Origin: Candidatus Accumulibacter sp. 66-26
GTDB lineage: Bacteria > Pseudomonadota > Gammaproteobacteria > Burkholderiales > Rhodocyclaceae
Direction: 5' to 3'
Length of the DNA stretch: 64,000 nt
Assembly (NCBI GenBank): GCA_001897745.1
Contig: MKUH01000017.1
Span: 1-64,000 of the forward strand
Below, one piece after another: positions 7,042 through 15,255 of the stretch. The position numbers were made by a program, and so were the translations under genes. The notes beneath the pieces were generated by a model. The model was not told the DNA's origin and ran no database searches. It saw only the letters and a list, made by a program, of their open reading frames with translations. How positions within the stretch are numbered: the first letter of the stretch is position 1; each line of letters opens with the position of its first letter.

Positions 7042-8189
7042 AAAAACTGCCCTTGCAAGGTCGTACCCTGGCGCTGCTTGCCGTGATCGTTCCATTGCTG
7101 CTGCTGTTCATCTATGTCGGCCTGCGCTCCGGTCCGCTAGCTCCGGTCGCGGTGACGGTTAGCACCGTGGAGTCGCGGGCGGTCACCCCGGCGCTGTTCG
7201 GCATCGGCACGGTGGAGGCTCGCTACACCTACAGGATCGGGCCGACGTTTACCGGGCGCGTCAAACGTCTGGATGTGCATGTGGGCGACCAGGTCAAGGC
7301 GGGACAACTCCTCGGTGAAATGGATCCGGTCGATCTCGATGATCGGGTGCGCTCGCAGGAATCGGCACTCAAACGTGTGCAAGCGGCGTTGCGCGAGGCG
7401 GAAGCCCGGCAAGCCCACGCGCAAACCCAGGCGAGCCGCTATGAGCAATTGTTTGCGGTGCGCTCGACCAGCGAGGAAATCGTGACGACGAAACGGCAGG
7501 AACTGCAGATTGCCGATGCCGCCCTGTCCGCCGCTCGGGAAGATGTCGCCCGGGCACGCTCCGACCGCGAAGCGATGATTGCGCAGAGGAGCAGTCTGCG
7601 CCTGATCGCGCCGGTCGATGGTGTCGTCGCCGTGCGCGATGCCGATCCCGGTACGACCGTCGTCGCAGGCCAGGCCGTGGTGGAAGTGATCGACCCCAAG
7701 AGTTTGTGGGTCAACGTGCGCTTCGACCAGATCAGCGCATCGGGGCTGGCGGGCGGGCTGCCGGCGCGTATCGTCCTGCGTTCGCGCGGCGGCCAGACCT
7801 TGACGGGTCGCGTGCTGCGCGTGGAGCCCAAGGCCGACGCGGTAACCGAGGAAACCCTCGCCAAGGTGACATTCGACAGCAAGCCGGAGCCTTTGCCCCC
7901 GGTGGGCGAGTTGGCCGAAGTCACGGTTGACTTGCCGGCGCTCCCGGCTGCTCTGCTGGTGCCCAACGCCGCCGTTCGGCGCGACGGCGGCAAGGTGGGG
8001 GTCTGGCGAATCGTGGATGGCGATCTGCGTTTCTCCCCGGTCAAGCTCGGCGCCTCCGACCTGGATGGATACGTGCAGGTGCGCGAAGGGCTCAACAATG
8101 GGGACCAGGTCGTGACCTACAGCGAAAAGGCACTGACGGTGCGCAGCCGCATCCATGTGGTCGACCACATCCCGGGAGTCTCGGAGTGA
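7038..8189 (+). CDS. HlyD-family periplasmic adaptor of an ABC efflux pump
   Basis: A 383-residue membrane-fusion protein. A single N-terminal membrane segment (about 9-28, LALLAVIVPLLLLFIYVGL) is followed by a lipoyl-like half (GPTFTGRVKRLDVHVGDQVK), a coiled-coil hairpin (about 105-185) and the second lipoyl half (LIAPVDGVVAVRDADPGTTV). It would bridge the inner-membrane ABC transporter to the outer-membrane factor encoded two genes downstream. The start overlaps the TetR gene and the stop overlaps the permease gene (8186-8189), which indicates tight coupling. Confidence 0.9.
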   Translation: MKKLPLQGRTLALLAVIVPLLLLFIYVGLRSGPLAPVAVTVSTVESRAVTPALFGIGTVEARYTYRIGPTFTGRVKRLDVHVGDQVKAGQLLGEMDPVDLDDRVRSQESALKRVQAALREAEARQAHAQTQASRYEQLFAVRSTSEEIVTTKRQELQIADAALSAAREDVARARSDREAMIAQRSSLRLIAPVDGVVAVRDADPGTTVVAGQAVVEVIDPKSLWVNVRFDQISASGLAGGLPARIVLRSRGGQTLTGRVLRVEPKADAVTEETLAKVTFDSKPEPLPPVGELAEVTVDLPALPAALLVPNAAVRRDGGKVGVWRIVDGDLRFSPVKLGASDLDGYVQVREGLNNGDQVVTYSEKALTVRSRIHVVDHIPGVSE

Positions 8190-9388
8190 TCAGCCTGGCC
8201 GGCCGCGACATTCTCCATGCCTGGGGGAAATTCGTTTTCACCGGGGTCGGTCTGGGCTTGCTGATCGGCGTCACCCTGGTCATGGCCGGGGTCTACCGAG
8301 GCATGGTGGACGACGGCAAGGCGCTACTCGACAACAGCGGCGCCGACCTTTGGGTGGTGCAAAAGGACACGCTGGGTCCTTACGCCGAATCTTCCAGCGT
8401 CAACGATGACGTGGTTCGCGCCATCCTGGCCATGCCGGGAGTCGCCCAGGCGGCCAACGTGACTTACCTGACCATGCAGGTACGCAAGGGCGAAAGCGAT
8501 GTACGTGCCATGGTGGTCGGCGTCGCGCCCGGCGCGTTGGGGGGCACGCCCGGATGGCCGCCTTACCTCGTCGCCGGGCGCCAGATCACGCGCGGCCACT
8601 ACGAGGCCGTGGCCGACATCGCCACCGGCTTCAAGCTGGGGGATCGTCTCGCCGTTCGCCGCAACCATTACACCGTGGTCGGGTTGACGCGGCGCATGGT
8701 GTCGTCCAGTGGCGATCCGATGTTGTTCATTCCGCTCAAGGACGCCCAGGAGGCCCAGTTCCTCAAGGACAACGACGCCATCTGGAAAAACCGGCGTCGC
8801 ACCGAAGCCAACCCCGCCTTCAATCGGCCTGGCGTTCCCGGCTTGCTGGATGCGGTGATTGCCTCGCAGAGCAGCAACGCGTTCGTCAATGCGGTCCTGG
8901 TCACACTGAAGCCTGGCCATGCGCCGGACGAGGTGGCCGAATCGATCCGGCGCTGGAAGCGGTTGACGGTCTACACGCGGGCACAGATGGAAGGCATCCT
9001 CGTCGGCAAGCTGATCGCCACCTCGGCCAAGCAGATCGGCATGTTCCTGGTGATTCTGGCCATGGTCAGCGCGGCCATCGTTGCCTTCATCATCTATTCG
9101 CTGACGATGGACAAAATTCGCGAGATCGCGGTGCTGAAGCTGATCGGCACACGCAATCGAACCATCGCCGCGATGATCATGCAGCAGGCGCTCGCCCTGG
9201 GCGTGATCGGCTTCGTGGTCGGCAAGATCAGCGCCACTTTCTCGGCGCCGCTGTTTCCAAAGTACGTGCTGCTGGTGCCGTTCGATTCTGTCGCGGGGTT
9301 TTTTGCCGTGCTCGCGATCTGCGTTTTAGCCAGCGTCGTCGCCATTCGCATGGCGCTCAAGGTCGATCCGGCGGAAGCGATAGGGTGA
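8186..9388 (+). CDS. FtsX/MacB-type ABC transporter permease
   Basis: A 400-residue permease with the FtsX layout. One N-terminal transmembrane helix lies at about 15-37, a large periplasmic MacB-PCD-like domain at about 40-270, and three C-terminal helices follow, starting at MFLVILAMVSAAIVAFIIYS. The motif KIREIAVLKLIGTRNRTI after the second helix is the usual coupling helix contacting the ATPase. MacB-type systems are mechanotransmitters that expel substrates from the periplasm through a TolC-like pore. The set adaptor-permease-ATPase resembles DevBCA more than MacAB, because permease and ATPase are separate proteins. Confidence 0.9.
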   Translation: MISLAGRDILHAWGKFVFTGVGLGLLIGVTLVMAGVYRGMVDDGKALLDNSGADLWVVQKDTLGPYAESSSVNDDVVRAILAMPGVAQAANVTYLTMQVRKGESDVRAMVVGVAPGALGGTPGWPPYLVAGRQITRGHYEAVADIATGFKLGDRLAVRRNHYTVVGLTRRMVSSSGDPMLFIPLKDAQEAQFLKDNDAIWKNRRRTEANPAFNRPGVPGLLDAVIASQSSNAFVNAVLVTLKPGHAPDEVAESIRRWKRLTVYTRAQMEGILVGKLIATSAKQIGMFLVILAMVSAAIVAFIIYSLTMDKIREIAVLKLIGTRNRTIAAMIMQQALALGVIGFVVGKISATFSAPLFPKYVLLVPFDSVAGFFAVLAICVLASVVAIRMALKVDPAEAIG

Positions 9389-9392
9389 TCCG

Positions 9393-10103
9393 ATGAGTGG
9401 AAAAGGAATCCGCATCGAAGGCCTGAGCAAGCGCTACGGCAAGGGCGATACGTCTGTCTACGCCTTGAAGGACGTGAATATGCAGGTGGCACCGGGCGAA
9501 GTGGTCGGATTGATCGGCCCTTCCGGTTCGGGCAAGAGCACGCTGCTCAAATGCCTGGGCGCGGTGATCGATCCGACGGCCGGTCGCATGTCGCTGGGCG
9601 ACGAAGCGATTTACGACGATGGCTGGAAAGTGCGCGATCTGCGCGCCTTGCGGCGAGACAAAATCGGCTTCGTCTTTCAGGCGCCCTACCTGATTCCGTT
9701 TCTCGATGTCACCGACAATGTGGCGCTGTTGCCGATGCTCGCGGGCGTCGCGAATGGAGAGTCGCGCACGAAGGCACTGGAGTTGCTCACTGCGCTCGAC
9801 GTCCAACACCGGGCGCGCGCCATGCCCTCGCAACTCTCCGGAGGCGAGCAGCAACGGGTCGCCATCGCGCGCGGCCTGGTCAATCGTCCGCCGGTGATCC
9901 TGGCCGATGAACCCACCGCGCCCCTGGACAGCGAACGCGCCATGGCCGTGATCCGCATCCTCAACGACATGGCGAGGCGGTTCGAGACAGCCATCATCGT
10001 CGTTACCCATGACGAAAAAATCATCCCTACCTTCAAGCGCATTTACCACATCCGCGATGGCGTGACGCATGAGGAAGCCGGTGAGGGGCGGGATGTTCAA
10101 TGA
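9393..10103 (+). CDS. ABC transporter ATP-binding protein (LolD/MacB type)
   Basis: A 236-residue ATPase with Walker [10 protein letters not shown] (42-50), signature [14 protein letters not shown], Walker B VILADEPT, and a switch histidine in VVTHDEK. It powers the upstream permease. The usual D-loop wording ADEPTgnLD is here [11 protein letters not shown], a mild variation. It starts four bases after the permease stop. Confidence 0.93.
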   Translation: MSGKGIRIEGLSKRYGKGDTSVYALKDVNMQVAPGEVVGLIGPSGSGKSTLLKCLGAVIDPTAGRMSLGDEAIYDDGWKVRDLRALRRDKIGFVFQAPYLIPFLDVTDNVALLPMLAGVANGESRTKALELLTALDVQHRARAMPSQLSGGEQQRVAIARGLVNRPPVILADEPTAPLDSERAMAVIRILNDMARRFETAIIVVTHDEKIIPTFKRIYHIRDGVTHEEAGEGRDVQ

Positions 10104-10131
10104 AAGAACGATTGATTTCCAGGAGGTTTTC

Positions 10132-11601
10132 ATGACCGACCGCAAACGCAGCCGCGCCTCTGGAACCATCTCCCCGAGCCTTGTGGCCTGTCTGGTTGCC
10201 GCCGGTCTGGCCGGTTGCGCCGCGGGTCCTGATTTTCAGCGTCCTTCCGCTCCCGCTGCCGCTCGCTACACCGCAAGCGCGGTGGCTGCCCAAACCGCGT
10301 CCGCACCGACGCCGCTAGGCGAAGCACAAGGTCTGGTCGAAGGGCTTCCGATTGCGGCGCAGTGGTGGAGCAGCCTGGGTTCGTCCGCACTCGATGGGCT
10401 GATCGACGAGGCTTTTCAGGCCAGTCCGACGCTGGCGGCCGTCAGCGCCAATTTACGCCAGGCGCAGGAACTGCTTGCCGCACGGGCGGGCGCGACGCAA
10501 TTTCCGCAAGCAGACGTAGGGCTGGGCGCGCAGCGCCAGCAAATGAGCCCCAGCAGCCAAGGCTTGAGCGGGGACGCGCGTCAGTTCAGTCTCTACAACG
10601 CTAGCGTAGGGGTGCGTTACAACCTCGATCTGCTTGGCGGCAACCGGCGCGCACTCGAGGCCTTGGCGGCTCGCGCCGACTACCGTCGCTTCGAACTGAA
10701 CGCTGCGCGCCTGACCCTGGCCGGCAACCTGGCTGTCGCTGCCATCAACCGGGCCCGCCTCGCCGCACAACTGGAAGCCAGCACCGACATCGCGCGTGCG
10801 CAGGACGAGCAATTGCGCCTGGCCCATGAGCGCGTGCGTATCGGTCAGGCCTCGCCCGACGAAAGCTTGAGCCTGCAAGCCCAGATGGAGCAAACGCGCG
10901 CCGAACTGCCGGTGCTGCGCAAACAGCTGCAACAAACCGAACATCTGCTGGCGGTGCTTGCCGGTCGCGCCCCGGGCGCGGGGGACCTCCCGGCCTTCAC
11001 GCTGGCTGGTTTCACGCTGCCCGCCGAACTGCCGCTCGTCGTCCCCTCGGAATTGCTGCGCCGACGCCCGGATATCCAGGCGGCCGAAGCGTTGTTGCAA
11101 GCGGCCAATGCAGACTATGGCGTGGCGGTCGCCAATCTCTACCCACAAATCAAGCTGAGCGCCAACCTCGGCTCCCAAGCGCTGAGCAGCGGAGCCCTGT
11201 TCGGCGGTGGTTCGGCGGTGTGGAGCCTGCTCGGGCAACTCACTCAAGCGCTGTTCAATCCTGGATTGTCCGCCGAAAAGCGCGCTGCGCTCGCCGCATT
11301 CGATGCCGCCGCAGCCAATTACCAAAGCGTTGTGCTGGATGCTTTGCGCAACGTGGCCGACACCCTGCGCGCAGTAGAGAACGATGCGCAAGCCCTGGCC
11401 TTCCTCGCAGCCGCTGATGCGGCGACGCAGGCCTCGTTGCAATCGCTTGAGCGGCAATATCGGCTGGGCGCGGCGAGTTACCTGCAACTGCTCGTGATAC
11501 AGCAACAAGCGCAGCGAACCCGGCTGGGCATGGCAGCAGCCCAGGCGCAACGGCTGACCGACAGTGTCGCCATGTATCTGGCGATGGGCGGTGCCAATTA
11601 G
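10132..11601 (+). CDS. NodT-family outer-membrane efflux lipoprotein
   Basis: A TolC-like outer-membrane channel of 489 residues. The start at 10132 is chosen because AGGAGG lies 8 nt upstream; an open frame from 10069 overlaps the ATPase gene and lacks a ribosome site. The lipobox LAGC puts the lipidated Cys at 29. Two outer-membrane-efflux repeats follow, with typical motifs WWSSLGSSALDGLIDEA, LRRRPDIQAAEALLQAANA and LYPQIKLSANLG. It is the last gene of the TetR-controlled operon and completes a tripartite ABC pump. Confidence 0.92.
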   Translation: MTDRKRSRASGTISPSLVACLVAAGLAGCAAGPDFQRPSAPAAARYTASAVAAQTASAPTPLGEAQGLVEGLPIAAQWWSSLGSSALDGLIDEAFQASPTLAAVSANLRQAQELLAARAGATQFPQADVGLGAQRQQMSPSSQGLSGDARQFSLYNASVGVRYNLDLLGGNRRALEALAARADYRRFELNAARLTLAGNLAVAAINRARLAAQLEASTDIARAQDEQLRLAHERVRIGQASPDESLSLQAQMEQTRAELPVLRKQLQQTEHLLAVLAGRAPGAGDLPAFTLAGFTLPAELPLVVPSELLRRRPDIQAAEALLQAANADYGVAVANLYPQIKLSANLGSQALSSGALFGGGSAVWSLLGQLTQALFNPGLSAEKRAALAAFDAAAANYQSVVLDALRNVADTLRAVENDAQALAFLAAADAATQASLQSLERQYRLGAASYLQLLVIQQQAQRTRLGMAAAQAQRLTDSVAMYLAMGGAN

Positions 11602-11846
11602 ACCCACACCCGCTACGGGCAGCGCATGGGCTTTGCGGCAATGGCCATGCGATGGTGACAGAGGGGGCCCGTTGCCGTAGCGGTGCCCCGCATATGGTTA
11701 TCAGGATTTATTCGTTGGTCGGCCCGCTGGGCTGGCCTTAGCCTGTTGCCCGTTGCCATCCATGCCTCTTGCATTGCCCACGGGGAGAATCGAATGCCGC
11801 CGCCCCAATATCGCTTCCTCGAAGACGCCCGGCCGCCCCGCGCGCC
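11602..11846. other. Intergenic gap after the ABC efflux operon
   Basis: No gene is supported. A weak hairpin (CGCATGG at 11623-11629 with CCATGCG at 11645-11651) lacks a T-tract. The decamer TTTATTCGTT at 11707-11716 also occurs twice upstream of cysT; its meaning here is unclear. Confidence 0.4.
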
Positions 11847-12182
11847 ATGAACGACTGTCCGTCCCCTCCCGAGAACCCCGATCCCGCCGCCGTCGCGCAG
11901 CTGCCCACGCGCCAGCGCAACGCCTTGCGCCTGCTGCTCGACAAGCCGAGCATTTCGCCCGAGGAAATCGCCCGCCTCGACTACCGCGCACTCGAACGTG
12001 CGCCCGGCGTCGGCAAGACCAGCATCGCGATCATCCGCGCCTGGCTCAACGCCCACGGTTACGAACTGAGCGGCCTGCCGGCGGGCGCCTCGTCGTTGCG
12101 CGAGCGGCAGCGCAAGCGCAAGCTGGAGCGCGCCATCGACTACCTGCGCTGGCACGGCTACGAGGTGCGGCGGGCGCGTTGA
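11847..12182 (+). CDS. Small helix-hairpin-helix-like protein, function unknown
   Basis: A 111-residue protein starting MNDCPSPPENPDP. The core SISPEEIARLDYRALERAPG followed by VGKTSIAIIRAWLNAHGYEL resembles the helix-hairpin-helix/alpha-CTD-like fold, which binds the DNA backbone non-specifically. The C-terminus is very basic (RERQRKRKLERAIDYLRWHG), consistent with nucleic-acid binding. The ATG is chosen because upstream codons have poor coding character. It sits between an efflux operon and sbp and no partner is evident. Confidence 0.65.
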   Translation: MNDCPSPPENPDPAAVAQLPTRQRNALRLLLDKPSISPEEIARLDYRALERAPGVGKTSIAIIRAWLNAHGYELSGLPAGASSLRERQRKRKLERAIDYLRWHGYEVRRAR

Positions 12183-12241
12183 GAGATCATCCGGCGTCGA
12201 AGCTTATGAAGGAATGCCGGATAAGCTAATAAGGATTTCAT

Positions 12242-12272
12242 CGTTCGTCGCGCTTTTCTTTTTCCCTAGACT
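12242..12272 (+). promoter_or_regulatory. Predicted sbp promoter sharing layout with the encapsulin promoter
   Basis: TTCGTC (12244-12249), 17 nt, TAGACT (12267-12272) form a promoter with a poor -35, as in activator-dependent promoters. The sequence before it is AT-rich (TAAGCTAATAAGGATTT, 12222-12238). ATCGTTCGT (12240-12248) is identical to the element upstream of the encapsulin operon. CysB is the obvious candidate regulator, since cysB and the rest of the sulfate importer are in this window. Confidence 0.55.
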
Positions 12273-12304
12273 CCGTCCCACATTCAACCGATAGGAGCCT
12301 CCCC

Positions 12305-13333
12305 ATGAAATTCCGCAAGCTGCTGAGCGGCCCCGCCGTTGGCGCCTTTTTCGTCGGCGCCCTTCTTTCCGTCGCGCTGCCCGCCGCCCACGCCGACGTG
12401 TCGCTGCTCAACGTTTCCTACGACCCGACGCGCGAGCTGTACCAGGAGTTCAACGCGGCCTTCGCCAAGCACTGGAAGGCCAAGAACAACGAAATCGTGA
12501 CCATCAACCAGTCGCACGGCGGCTCCGGCAAGCAGGCGCGGGCGGTGATCGACGGCCTCGACGCCGACGTGGTGACGCTGGCGCTGGCCTACGATGTCGG
12601 CGCGCTGACCTCGAAGAACCTGCTCCCCGCCGACTGGCAGAAGCGCCTGCCGCAGAACGCCTCGCCCTACACCTCGACCATCGTCTTCCTGGTGCGCAAG
12701 GGCAACCCCAAGCAGATCAAGGACTGGAACGATCTCGTCAAGCCCGGCATCGCGGTGATCACGCCGAACCCCAAGACCTCGGGCGGCGCGCGCTGGAACT
12801 ACCTGGCGGCCTGGGCCTACGCGCTGCAGCAACCGGGCGGCAGCGAGGCGACGGCGAAGGACTTCGTCGGCAAGCTGTTCCGCAACGTCAAGGTGCTCGA
12901 CTCCGGCGCGCGCGGCTCGACGACGACCTTCACCGAGCGCGGCATCGGCGACGTGCTGCTGGCCTGGGAAAACGAGGCCTACCTCGCGGTCAAGGAGCTT
13001 GGCCCGGAGAAGTTCGACATCGTCACGCCCTCGCTCTCGATCCTCGCCGAACCGCCTGTTTCGGTGGTCGACAAGGTGGTCGACAAGCGCGGCACGCGCA
13101 AGGTGGCGCAGGCCTACCTCGAATACCTCTACACGCCGGAAGGCCAGGAAATCGCCGCGAAGAACTACTACCGGCCGCGCGACGCCAAGGTCGCGGCGAA
13201 GTATTCGAAGCAGTTTGCCAAGGTCAATCTGATCACCATCGACGACGTCTTCGGCGGCTGGGACAAGGCGCAGAAGGCCCACTTCTCCGACGGCGGCTCC
13301 TTCGACCAGATCTACGAACCCGGCAAGCGCTGA
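12305..13333 (+). CDS. sbp: Periplasmic sulfate-binding protein
   Basis: A 342-residue solute-binding protein that delivers sulfate (or thiosulfate) to the CysTWA importer. A signal peptide runs to AHA30, before [20 protein letters not shown]. Family motifs are [50 protein letters not shown] and [20 protein letters not shown]. The permease and ATPase genes are about 8 kb downstream (cysT-cysW-cysA), so the receptor is encoded apart from its transporter. It is monocistronic, with a strong terminator directly behind. CysP for thiosulfate is an alternative; the overall character favours Sbp. Confidence 0.93.
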   Translation: MKFRKLLSGPAVGAFFVGALLSVALPAAHADVSLLNVSYDPTRELYQEFNAAFAKHWKAKNNEIVTINQSHGGSGKQARAVIDGLDADVVTLALAYDVGALTSKNLLPADWQKRLPQNASPYTSTIVFLVRKGNPKQIKDWNDLVKPGIAVITPNPKTSGGARWNYLAAWAYALQQPGGSEATAKDFVGKLFRNVKVLDSGARGSTTTFTERGIGDVLLAWENEAYLAVKELGPEKFDIVTPSLSILAEPPVSVVDKVVDKRGTRKVAQAYLEYLYTPEGQEIAAKNYYRPRDAKVAAKYSKQFAKVNLITIDDVFGGWDKAQKAHFSDGGSFDQIYEPGKR

Positions 13334-13375
13334 GCGCCGACACACGGCGCGGCGGACCTGCCGCGCAAGGAAATG

Positions 13376-13413
13376 AAAAGGCCCGCTCCAGTTGTTCGGA
13401 GCGGGCCTTTTTT
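13376..13413. terminator. Bidirectional Rho-independent terminator after sbp
   Basis: A perfect 14-bp stem (AAAAGGCCCGCTCC at 13376-13389 with GGAGCGGGCCTTTT at 13398-13411) has an 8-nt loop and T-tracts in both directions. It ends sbp and can also stop transcription arriving from the Sel1-repeat gene. Confidence 0.95.
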
Positions 13414-13573
13414 GCGTTCGGGCGCAGCGGCCTTCTTGCTTTCTTGCTCAGACGAATGGTTTTCAAGGTTTTCGCCTTTTCCACCCATTGCCGCCAACTG
13501 TTAACACTTTTTGTTAATGGCTTGTATCCGCTGCCGCTGTTTGTTTTGCCGATGAGTTTAGTGGTTCATTGCT

Positions 13574-14374
13574 TCATTGCGGCTTGAAGCCCAGGTCTAC
13601 GATTTGCTCGCCGACCCGCCAGTTTGCTGCAAGACCTTGCGCATAGACCAGTTCGCCTCGGTTCAGGTGGCGCTGCGCCATATCCCTCAAATTCGCGGAA
13701 TTTTTCGATCCATTTTTAGCCGCAATATTCGCCCACGCATAAGCAAGTATATTGTTCCGGCTTACGCCGTTTCCGTCGAAATACATTTGAGCCAGCATAT
13801 GCTGCGCGCCTTCTTCTCCCTGCTGGGCGGCGACTTTGCACCATTGCGCCGACTTCGGATAATTCTGGGGCGTGTGCGATCCAATGAAATACCAGGTGCA
13901 CAAATAATTTGGCGCTTGGGCGTCGCCGGCCAAAGCGGCCTTTTCTAGCCAGCCCAGCGCGAGTGCATCGTCGCCGGCGCCTTCTCCCTCGGCATGGGCC
14001 AAGGCCAATTTCCGCATCGCGTTGCTATTGCCTTGCTCTGCCGATTTTTTATACCAGAGGAGGGCTTTCCGGATGTCCTTTTCGTATCCGTCGCGACCGT
14101 ATCGGTAGACATCGCCAAGCGCTGCCTGAAAAACGGCATCGCCGCGCTCGGCCCCTGCCGCTATGTCTGTTGGGGAGTATTTGGCAACCGCCTCGATCGA
14201 CTGTTTACCCGCATTCGATTTCCCGCCTGAATGATCGGAAAAGGGCGAAAATTTTCCTCCGCCCATGGTCAAGAGATAGGAAGCGCCTGCAACAAGGAGC
14301 GCGCCGATCAATACAAACCGGTATTTCCTCAATCGTCCCACTTTTGGTTTAGACACATCGTTTCTTGCCGTCAT
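13574..14374 (-). CDS. Membrane-anchored Sel1-repeat protein
   Basis: A 266-residue protein with a short cytoplasmic N-terminus, one membrane helix (about 20-38, FVLIGALLVAGASYLLTM) and an outer part made of Sel1-like (TPR-type) repeats. Examples are AALGDVYRYGRDGYEKDIRK, ALLWYKKSAEQGNSNAMRKL and HMLAQMYFDGNGVSRNNILA. Such repeats mediate protein contacts. No enzymatic residues are seen. It is flanked by sbp and a TetR gene and appears to be a single-gene unit. Confidence 0.8.
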   Translation of the reverse strand: MTARNDVSKPKVGRLRKYRFVLIGALLVAGASYLLTMGGGKFSPFSDHSGGKSNAGKQSIEAVAKYSPTDIAAGAERGDAVFQAALGDVYRYGRDGYEKDIRKALLWYKKSAEQGNSNAMRKLALAHAEGEGAGDDALALGWLEKAALAGDAQAPNYLCTWYFIGSHTPQNYPKSAQWCKVAAQQGEEGAQHMLAQMYFDGNGVSRNNILAYAWANIAAKNGSKNSANLRDMAQRHLNRGELVYAQGLAANWRVGEQIVDLGFKPQ

Positions 14375-14488
14375 CAGGCGAATCTCTCGTAAAAATTAGT
14401 AAGCAGCGACCCTCGGTAAACTCGGCAACTTTCGCCCGACGGTCGTCTTTCTTGGTGCGTGCCATGTCGTCCGCTGCAACCGTTCAGC

Positions 14489-14516
14489 AAAAACAGCCCT
14501 AGGCCGGAAAGGTCTG
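14489..14516 (-). terminator. Possible terminator of the second TetR gene
   Basis: On the minus strand CAGACCT and AGGGCTG form a stem with one mismatch, followed by five T residues. It lies just after the TetR stop. Confidence 0.35.
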
Positions 14517-14525
14517 TGATCGATT

Positions 14526-15137
14526 CTACTTCGGCGGCACTCCGTAGGCCGCCATGAAAACGTCGACGGCGCGGGCGGTGAGCGCCTTGAGCTGTTCCGC
14601 GCTGACGTCTCCCAGGACCTGAAAGAGGAAACGCTCCAGCAGTTCCGATTCGAGCAGGCTGTACAGATGCCGCGTGGCGATCTGCGGGTCGGCCGGCCGC
14701 AACTTGCCCTGAAGCATGGCCCGCTGCAGGAAATCCGCCATCAGCTTCTGGCTGCGCAGGACGCCGCGTTCATACACCAGGCGCCCGAGATCGGTTCGCC
14801 CCGACTGGGAGACGACGAGATGCCGTTGCGCCCGGATCTGCGGCGAATAGAGGAAGGCCAGGAACGTTTCGCCGAAGTGGCGCAGCGCATCGGCGATGTC
14901 GTCCGCCGTCGGGTCGATGGCGTCGTGGACGGCCTGGAACTCCGCCTCGGTCGAGAGAAAGATGACCTCGGAAAACAACTCGTCCTTGGAAGAGAAGTAG
15001 TTGTACAGCGTGGCCTTGGAGCCGCCCACCCGGGCGCAGATTTCGGACATGGAGGTGCGCTCGAAACCCAGCTCCTGAAAGGCCTGGGCTGCTACGTCGA
15101 GGATCGCCTGACGCTTCGTTTCCGTCTTCGTTTTCAT
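14526..15137 (-). CDS. TetR/AcrR-family repressor of the EmrAB-type efflux operon
   Basis: A 203-residue TetR protein, using the ATG at 15137 (MKTKTETKRQAILDVAAQAF). The helix-turn-helix is TSMSEICARVGGSKATLYNYF. A GGAGG lies about 12 nt upstream of this start; a longer frame to 15206 would extend into the divergent promoter. The C-terminal domain (SPQIRAQRHLVVSQSGR) resembles AcrR/TtgR C-terminal ligand domains. It is transcribed divergently from a multidrug efflux operon, with repeat and palindrome sites in the 118-bp gap, so autoregulation plus control of the pump is expected. Confidence 0.9.
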   Translation of the reverse strand: MKTKTETKRQAILDVAAQAFQELGFERTSMSEICARVGGSKATLYNYFSSKDELFSEVIFLSTEAEFQAVHDAIDPTADDIADALRHFGETFLAFLYSPQIRAQRHLVVSQSGRTDLGRLVYERGVLRSQKLMADFLQRAMLQGKLRPADPQIATRHLYSLLESELLERFLFQVLGDVSAEQLKALTARAVDVFMAAYGVPPK

Positions 15138-15181
15138 CCGTGTTCGTGCCTCCAAAAAAAACTGCACCGACGAGTTCAGTT

Positions 15182-15235
15182 TACTACCAAATACTACCAA
15201 AAGCAAAATTATTTGCGTATAGTACCGTACAGTAC
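15182..15235. promoter_or_regulatory. Divergent control region: tandem repeat and palindrome for TetR
   Basis: TACTACCAAA occurs twice in tandem (15182-15191 and 15192-15201). Twenty bases on, GTACCGTACAGTAC (15222-15235) is a palindrome with only one mismatched pair. Both lie in the AT-rich core between the TetR gene and the efflux operon. The palindrome is the better candidate for the TetR operator. Confidence 0.5.
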
Positions 15236-15255
15236 AGTTTACAAAAGAGACCCGG

